A stretch of DNA of 6,043 nucleotides, taken from the NCBI GenBank assembly GCA_013372965.1, contig JABXIR010000113.1, forward strand, positions 1 to 6,043, in the 5' to 3' direction. Position 1 is the stretch's first letter; every line of letters begins with the position of its first letter. This stretch comes from Gammaproteobacteria bacterium. GTDB taxonomy: Bacteria > Pseudomonadota > Gammaproteobacteria > Pseudomonadales > DSM-25080. The position numbers were made by a program, and so were the translations under genes. Below are positions 1-3,836 of this stretch, piece by piece. The notes beneath the pieces are model-generated. The model was not told the origin of the DNA. It saw nothing but the letters and a program-made list of their open reading frames with translations, and made no database searches.

Positions 1-301
1 GCCAGCCGCTGGCGATGTTGATGTATATGTAACGGCAGCCGGCGAGTTCACAGCAGATCAAGTGGCAGCAGGCACAGCGGGAGACCCGTTGTTAGATGAG
101 TTTGCTTTCCCAACGATTACTGATTACGTCGCACTCGCTCCAGGTGCATACGACATTCGTGTGGTAGCAGGTGGTGCGGTTGCGATTAATGTTGAAGGCT
201 TTCAGTTGGATGGCGGCACAGTTGCAACTGTCATTGCGCGTGGCCCGAGCGAGCCAGCGGGTACACCTTCAGACTTTGGTGTCGTGGTGTTAACAAACTA
301 A
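1..301 (+). CDS. DUF4397 domain-containing protein, C-terminal fragment
   Basis: This is the 3' end of a gene that starts before the window. The open frame begins at base 2 and ends at the TAA at 299-301, giving about 99 visible residues. The fragment reads DVDVYVTAAGE near its start, then a segment with FAFPTITDYVALAPGAYDI followed by RVVAGG, INVEGFQLDGG and TVATVIARG. This pattern (DVYV, then a Y-x-x-L-x-P-G-x-Y-D-I-R-V strand pair, then a G-G-T-x-x-T-V-I-A strand) is typical of DUF4397 domains, small beta-sandwich repeats found in exported or surface proteins of unknown function, often in tandem. The fragment is probably the last such repeat, closing with FGVVVLTN. The GTG at 62 lies inside the domain and is not a convincing start. 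Signal peptide and any earlier repeats are not visible. A strong hairpin terminator follows 19 bases after the stop. Confidence 0.8.
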   Translation, partial: PAAGDVDVYVTAAGEFTADQVAAGTAGDPLLDEFAFPTITDYVALAPGAYDIRVVAGGAVAINVEGFQLDGGTVATVIARGPSEPAGTPSDFGVVVLTN

Positions 302-319
302 CCGAGGTCGCTCAACGTG

Positions 320-348
320 AAAAGGGCCGCATTAGCGGCCCTTTTTTT
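320..348. terminator. Bidirectional intrinsic terminator
   Basis: A perfect 7-bp GC-rich stem (GGGCCGC at 324-330 and GCGGCCC at 335-341) closes a 4-base ATTA loop. It is followed by seven T on the plus strand (342-348) and preceded by an AAAA run (320-323), which is a U tract when read from the minus strand. It sits between two convergent genes, the DUF4397 gene ending at 301 and the Msr gene ending at 364, and could terminate both. The plus-strand direction has the better U tract. Confidence 0.9.
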
Positions 349-363
349 GTAACGTAGCTATCG

Positions 364-1617
364 TTACTCGTCTCGTGATCTAAATTCAAGAACCGTAGCA
401 TTGATGCAATAGCGAGGCATACCATCTGGACCATCATCGAATTTATGACCAAGGTGCATGCCAGAGGACGCTGACTTAAGCTCAATTCGATACATACCCA
501 GAGAATAGTCATCGTGTTCAGTTACCGCACCATCAATGGACTGGGTGAACGATAACCATCCTGTCCCTGAGTTAAAGCGATCTCGTGTATCAAACAGTGG
601 TGCTCCCGAAAGCGCGTCAATGAACACTCCATCAGGTGTGGTCTTAAAGCGGTCATACGCTTCACAGTATCTTGGGTCTGTTGCCGAATTAAACGCGACA
701 TCATAGGCTTCATCGTCGAGTTGAAAACGACCTAAGGCTTCATAGAAGGCTTCAGGTGTTAGGTAACCGCGATGACTCGCGACTTCGACGCCATCTTCCA
801 AAAATATAATCGTGGGTGTCGCGCTAGTCTCAGTTTCGATGCTAAGTTGCTGTAACTGATCTGCGAAACGCAGGTGAAGCGGAACCATTCCTTGGTAGTC
901 ATTGACGACATTTTGCTTGAATGCTTCGCAGTAGGGGCAATCAAACCGCGCGTCAATGACCACGATATGCTTTCCAGATTGTAAAGGCGTGTTGTCTACG
1001 GCGGGCTCGGAAACTGGGTCAAAACGCACCCCCGTGCTGTGGTCTGGGCAGTAGCCATCGGGGTTTTTAGCGATGTAATCTTGATGATATTCCTCAGCGG
1101 GATAGAAAGCCTCCAGCGGTTCGATGGTGGTTGTGATCTCGCCGAATCCGGCTTGGGTTAACTTGATTTGATACCGATTCTTGAGTTCAGTCGCAGTGGC
1201 GGACTGAGCATCCGAAGTCGTTAGGATGATGGACCGATATTGCGTTCCGATGTCATTGCCTTGTCGGTTGCCTTGGGTAGGGTCATGCATTTCGAAGTAG
1301 GCTTTCAACAGTGTCTCGAGCGAGGTTTCGGCGGCATCGAACGTGATCTGAACCACCTCGGCGTGATTGTCAGGGTTCATCCTGTTACGCCAACTTGTAA
1401 TCACCCGATAGGACGGTTCGACGTTTCCTCCTGAATAACCTGAAACAGCCTCAACCACACCGGGCATCGCCTCGTAACGCTTTTCTACGCCCCAAAAACA
1501 CCCAGCACCGACGACGATGGATTGCAGCTGACTTGAGGATTCACCTAGCGATGGCGTCGTGTCGGCCGATAATACAGGCGTAATCATCAACCCGAACAAA
1601 ATGCCTAAGTATTTCAT
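364..1617 (-). CDS. msrAB: Secreted MsrA-thioredoxin-MsrB fusion, methionine sulfoxide reductase
   Basis: This protein reduces both diastereomers of methionine sulfoxide back to methionine, probably in the periplasm, since residues 1-19 form a signal peptide (hydrophobic core LGILFGLMITPVL, then SA). MsrA spans about 32-200: GCFWGVE holds catalytic Cys40, with HAEVVQITFD, the MHDPTQGNRQGNDIGTQYRS block, PAEEYHQDY and GYC with probable resolving Cys190. A thioredoxin-like domain (about 215-300) has a CPYC active site (Cys227, Cys230) and the cis-proline ATPT (Pro268). MsrB (about 316-412) shows SGTGWLSF, HLGHKFDDGP and RYCIN with catalytic Cys404. The usual resolving Cys in SG(C/T)GW is Thr352, and zinc-binding CxxC pairs are absent; Cys318 is the only other Cys in this part. 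Neisseria PilB has thioredoxin first, so this order differs. The ATG at 1617 gives the signal peptide; its ribosome site (GGAA) is weak. Upstream, TTGAAT (1682-1677) and TAAAAT (1656-1651) resemble promoter hexamers but are 20 bases apart. Confidence 0.93.
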   Translation of the reverse strand: MKYLGILFGLMITPVLSADTTPSLGESSSQLQSIVVGAGCFWGVEKRYEAMPGVVEAVSGYSGGNVEPSYRVITSWRNRMNPDNHAEVVQITFDAAETSLETLLKAYFEMHDPTQGNRQGNDIGTQYRSIILTTSDAQSATATELKNRYQIKLTQAGFGEITTTIEPLEAFYPAEEYHQDYIAKNPDGYCPDHSTGVRFDPVSEPAVDNTPLQSGKHIVVIDARFDCPYCEAFKQNVVNDYQGMVPLHLRFADQLQQLSIETETSATPTIIFLEDGVEVASHRGYLTPEAFYEALGRFQLDDEAYDVAFNSATDPRYCEAYDRFKTTPDGVFIDALSGAPLFDTRDRFNSGTGWLSFTQSIDGAVTEHDDYSLGMYRIELKSASSGMHLGHKFDDGPDGMPRYCINATVLEFRSRDE

Positions 1618-1700
1618 GATTTGTGTTCCAAGTAGTTAAGGTAGGTTCTTATTTTACTTAAACCTCCGCGGTTTGGATTCAAAACGTTGAACACGACTAA

Positions 1701-1735
1701 AGGTAAAATGGGCCCAAAGTTGACGGCTTTGGGCC
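1701..1735 (-). terminator. Probable terminator of the yiaW-yiaV operon
   Basis: A perfect 9-bp stem (GGCCCAAAG at 1711-1719 and CTTTGGGCC at 1727-1735) with a 7-base loop lies 17 bases past the yiaV stop codon. Read on the minus strand it is followed by CATTTTACCTTT, a modest and interrupted U tract. The plus-strand direction has no T run. It probably terminates yiaV transcription, perhaps incompletely, with some read-through into the Msr gene, which starts about 95 bases further on. Confidence 0.65.
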
Positions 1736-1752
1736 ATGATAACTTCGTTGAC

Positions 1753-2712
1753 TTAATGAAAGGGGAATAGATAGTTCATCCAAGATGACATCCGAAGCAG
1801 AATGCGACGCATAATAGCGACGTGATGAAACTGGTCGCTGTAGACTGCCGTTTGCGCGTAAGCGCCCCCAGGAATATGTGACTTGTAATGCGCGTAGCGT
1901 GGATCGGTAATTTTAATGAGGACTGGAATTCGACCAGGAACACGAGATGATTGCCCGCTAATGAGAGCTGCGCCTGGGGTGACTTGTCCTTCCGCGATTA
2001 CCCCCTGAACCTGATGAACCTCGCCCGTAAACACGATGCCTGGAACAGCGTCAAACGCGACTTCTGCCTCAAATCCCGGCTGAAGACGCAGCGCGCTGTT
2101 CTGGCGATACCATCCGACTAAAAAGTGATCTTCATTACTTACGAATACCATTGCGGGAGCGAAAGGGAAGTTGACTGCCATAGTGCCTGGGCGAAGCGTG
2201 ACTTGAGTTACATAACCGCTTGCGGGGGCCTTGACTGACGTGTGCTCGAGATTGAATCGAGCTAAGTCGGCTTGGGCGTTTAAGTCATCGAGTCGTGCTT
2301 CAAGTACATCAACGTCGCGATCCGAGCCAACGCCTCGAGCCTGTAAGGTTCGAGCGCGCTCGAGATCTTCTGTGGTCTCGGTGATACGTGCCATGATGGA
2401 ACGAAGCTGAGCCTCGAAAGGCGTCGGGTCGATAGTGAATAGCACGTCGTCTTGCGCGAGTAATTGATTAGGCTCGACTGGAACCGATGTAACCAATCCC
2501 TTTACCGCGGGCACAATTGGGGTTGTCACGAAATACTTTCGGCTATTTTCACTGTAGGGGTGGTTATAGTTCATCAGTAAAATAAGCGAACCAATGAGCA
2601 CGACGCCGCCAAGTACTGCCGTTGGCACAGTCCATTTGTTGAGTGGAATCTTAAAAATCTTAAAAATGGCGACGCAGAAAGCCGTGTAGGTGAGAATAAG
2701 TAGCAAATCCAT
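1753..2712 (-). CDS. yiaV: HlyD-family membrane fusion protein, YiaV/YibH type
   Basis: This is a periplasmic adaptor anchored in the inner membrane, of the kind that links an inner-membrane transporter to an outer-membrane channel; substrate unknown. Residues 2-20 and 28-47 are hydrophobic membrane segments, followed by LLMNYNHPYS, a sequence I recognise from E. coli YiaV/YibH. The first half-lipoyl segment is about 66-97 (PAVKGLVTSVPVEPNQLLAQ), a short alpha-hairpin is about 98-158, the second half-lipoyl segment is about 159-192 (KAPASGYVTQVTLRPGTMA), and a beta-barrel domain follows. The C-terminal tail, with AVYSDQFHHVAIMRRILLRM and SSWMNYL, closely matches that family. Length is 319 residues against about 378 for the E. 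coli proteins, and the loss falls in the hairpin. A GGGAG ribosome site lies within the end of the upstream DUF3302 gene, and only 6 bases separate the two genes, so translation is probably coupled. Real family membership is secure; the function is not. Confidence 0.92.
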   Translation of the reverse strand: MDLLLILTYTAFCVAIFKIFKIPLNKWTVPTAVLGGVVLIGSLILLMNYNHPYSENSRKYFVTTPIVPAVKGLVTSVPVEPNQLLAQDDVLFTIDPTPFEAQLRSIMARITETTEDLERARTLQARGVGSDRDVDVLEARLDDLNAQADLARFNLEHTSVKAPASGYVTQVTLRPGTMAVNFPFAPAMVFVSNEDHFLVGWYRQNSALRLQPGFEAEVAFDAVPGIVFTGEVHQVQGVIAEGQVTPGAALISGQSSRVPGRIPVLIKITDPRYAHYKSHIPGGAYAQTAVYSDQFHHVAIMRRILLRMSSWMNYLFPFH

Positions 2713-2718
2713 AGCGCG

Positions 2719-3096
2719 TTATTCTCCCTTGGCTGCTGAATGATTTGATGGCGCTTTATCGAGTTCCGTCTTGATTGACGCAATTTCCTGCTCGAGCTTG
2801 ACCAAGCGCTGTTCGAGCGGACTCGAACTCGGACTCGTCGGCGATGAATTGTCTTCGACAACGTGGGTCATTCCCCAACCGCGATCTGCGCGATACAGTG
2901 TTGCCCAAATCCAAAGTAATGGCCATAAAACATGAAGGGTGAATAGGCTAACCCATCCTGCGTAATGAATGGCATCTTGATGCGGGTGTTGACGGTGTTT
3001 GGCTATTTCATAGGGAATGTCGTGAATGACGATGATTCCATAAAACAGTATCAACGCTGCGACAATTAATATGATCAGGGCAACGGTTTCTAACAT
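2719..3096 (-). CDS. yiaW: DUF3302 inner-membrane protein, YiaW/YibI type
   Basis: This is a small inner-membrane protein of 125 residues and unknown function. It has two hydrophobic segments at about 4-25 and 47-68. Between and after them are the family's conserved blocks: FYGIIVIHDIPYEIAK, the H-P-H-x-D-A-I-H run at 37-44, AGWVSLFTLHVLWPLLWIWA, and TLYRADRGWGM. The tail is a Ser/Pro-rich linker (about 82-93) followed by a short charged helix (about 94-114, EQRLVKLEQEIASIKTELDK) that could form a coiled coil. DUF3302 genes sit next to an HlyD adaptor in E. coli (yiaW-yiaV and yibI-yibH), and the same pairing is seen here. This suggests the two proteins work together. An AAGGA ribosome site (3108-3104) lies 7 bases before the ATG. 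It is the first gene of the operon and is divergent from the MarR gene. Confidence 0.92.
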   Translation of the reverse strand: MLETVALIILIVAALILFYGIIVIHDIPYEIAKHRQHPHQDAIHYAGWVSLFTLHVLWPLLWIWATLYRADRGWGMTHVVEDNSSPTSPSSSPLEQRLVKLEQEIASIKTELDKAPSNHSAAKGE

Positions 3097-3188
3097 GGGT
3101 TAATCCTTGCTTAGGTATTTTGTGCATAGGGCGTCCATCTCGACGCGAATAAACAACCGGTGACGAGGTTATCCAGTCGTGTAAAATA

Positions 3189-3217
3189 GTTGTACCATAC
3201 AGAGAACCTTATGGTAA
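3189..3217 (-). promoter_or_regulatory. Candidate promoter of the yiaW-yiaV operon
   Basis: Read on the minus strand, TTACCA (3217-3212) and TACAAC (3194-3189) match the sigma-70 -35 and -10 hexamers at 4 of 6 positions each, with a 17-base spacer. The start site would lie near 3182, giving a leader of about 86 bases. TATTTT (3188-3183) is an alternative -10. The match is weak, and the call rests mainly on position and spacing. Confidence 0.4.
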
Positions 3218-3218
3218 T
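3190..3218 (+). promoter_or_regulatory. Candidate promoter of the marR gene
   Basis: TTGTAC (3190-3195) and GGTAAT (3213-3218) are separated by 17 bases and partly match sigma-70 hexamers (3 and 4 of 6 positions). Transcription would start near 3225, about 30 bases before the ATG. The pair almost exactly overlaps the candidate promoter on the other strand, as expected for a compact divergent control region, but the hexamers are weak. Confidence 0.35.
3193..3216. promoter_or_regulatory. Inverted repeat, candidate MarR operator
   Basis: TACCATA (3193-3199) and TATGGTA (3210-3216) form a perfect 7-bp inverted repeat with a 10-base spacer, 24 bases in total. It lies 38 bases before the MarR start and between the weak promoter hexamers of both divergent operons. 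MarR dimers generally bind such imperfect palindromes of about 16-24 bases in the control region beside their own gene. Binding here would block both promoters. That this is the operator is an inference from position and symmetry. Confidence 0.55.
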
Positions 3219-3254
3219 TTAATTCTAGTTATTGATGACGAATTTGAGGATACA

Positions 3255-3728
3255 ATGCAAAAAGACGACGAGCTGTTAATTTCCATTCGCCAAGTAATTC
3301 GAGCGATCGATTTGCACTCGAAGCGCATTGCAAAGGAAACGGGCCTTACGACTCCGCAGTTGCTCGTGCTCAAGTCAATTCATAACCATGCCGGAAGTAT
3401 GGTCAAGGATATTGCCAACGAAATTAATCTGAGTTCTGCGACGGTAACGACCATTCTTGATCGGCTTGAAACTCGTGGTCTTATTCTGCGTGTGCGCTCG
3501 ACTACCGACAAACGAAAGGTGGAGATTAACCTAAGCGAGGAGGGTAAAGCGGCTATTGTTGGAGCTCCTAAGCCGTTGCAGGCGCATTTTATCGATCGTT
3601 TCGAGAAGCTTGCGCCTTGGGAGCAATCTCAAATGGTGGCAACGATGCAACGCATTGCATCAATGATGGACGCTGAATCGATTGACGCATCGCCGATGCT
3701 AGAAGTGGGTTTGATTAACAAAGACTAA
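3255..3728 (+). CDS. MarR-family transcriptional regulator
   Basis: This is a dimeric winged-helix DNA-binding protein of 157 residues, a normal length for the family. The N-terminal helix (about 4-28, DELLISIRQVIRAIDLHSKR) would contribute to dimerisation. The fold continues through LTTPQLLVLKSI (31-42), a helix-turn-helix with MVKDIANEINLS and SSATVTTILDRLETRGL as recognition helix (about 60-76), and a wing carrying the family's D-x-R signature in TTDKRKVEINLSEEGKA (Asp85, Arg87). C-terminal helices (about 107-140) complete the dimer interface, with a short tail after them. The protein has no cysteine, so it cannot sense oxidants by cysteine oxidation as OhrR does. GAGGA (3246-3250) is a good ribosome site 4 bases before the ATG. 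It is divergent from yiaW-yiaV, which it probably represses along with itself; the ligand is unknown. Confidence 0.94.
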   Translation: MQKDDELLISIRQVIRAIDLHSKRIAKETGLTTPQLLVLKSIHNHAGSMVKDIANEINLSSATVTTILDRLETRGLILRVRSTTDKRKVEINLSEEGKAAIVGAPKPLQAHFIDRFEKLAPWEQSQMVATMQRIASMMDAESIDASPMLEVGLINKD

Positions 3729-3825
3729 CGCTTTGCGTTTAATCAAGGCAGTCGACCGCTCGCGCGATTGCTTAAAAGATGTTCAATTTAGATGAATTGG
3801 GGTACCCTCGATAAGATAACACGAG

Positions 3826-3829
3826 AGGA
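3826..3829 (+). promoter_or_regulatory. Ribosome binding site of the M14 peptidase
   Basis: AGGA inside GAGAGGAA stands 7 bases before the ATG at 3837. It supports this start, which also yields a complete signal peptide. The 108-base gap after the MarR gene contains no clear terminator; TAAGAT at 3812-3817 resembles a -10 element but has no good -35 partner. Confidence 0.6.
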
Positions 3830-3836
3830 ATATCCC

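Noticed and set aside
1240..1434. Short frames on both strands within the Msr gene (also 312-512, 522-713 and 759-956)
   Set aside because: They overlap conserved MsrA, thioredoxin-like and MsrB motifs and are shadows of that frame.
2574..2861. A 95-codon minus-strand frame rich in Arg and Ser bridging yiaW and yiaV
   Set aside because: It overlaps both well-supported genes in another frame, and its Arg/Ser runs come from the repetitive linker codons of the DUF3302 gene.
3255..3728. OhrR-type peroxide-sensing regulator, suggested by the nearby Msr gene
   Set aside because: The protein has no cysteine at all, so cysteine-based oxidant sensing is excluded.
3713..3744. Interrupted hairpin at the end of the MarR gene (GATTAA/TTAATC and CAAAG/CTTTG arms)
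   Set aside because: It spans the stop codon, has a bulge and an AT-rich stem, and is not followed by a T run, so it is not a convincing terminator.
3800..3807. GGGTACCC palindrome before the M14 gene
   Set aside because: An 8-base perfect palindrome is expected by chance in a sequence of this length; there is no partner site or clear promoter overlap.
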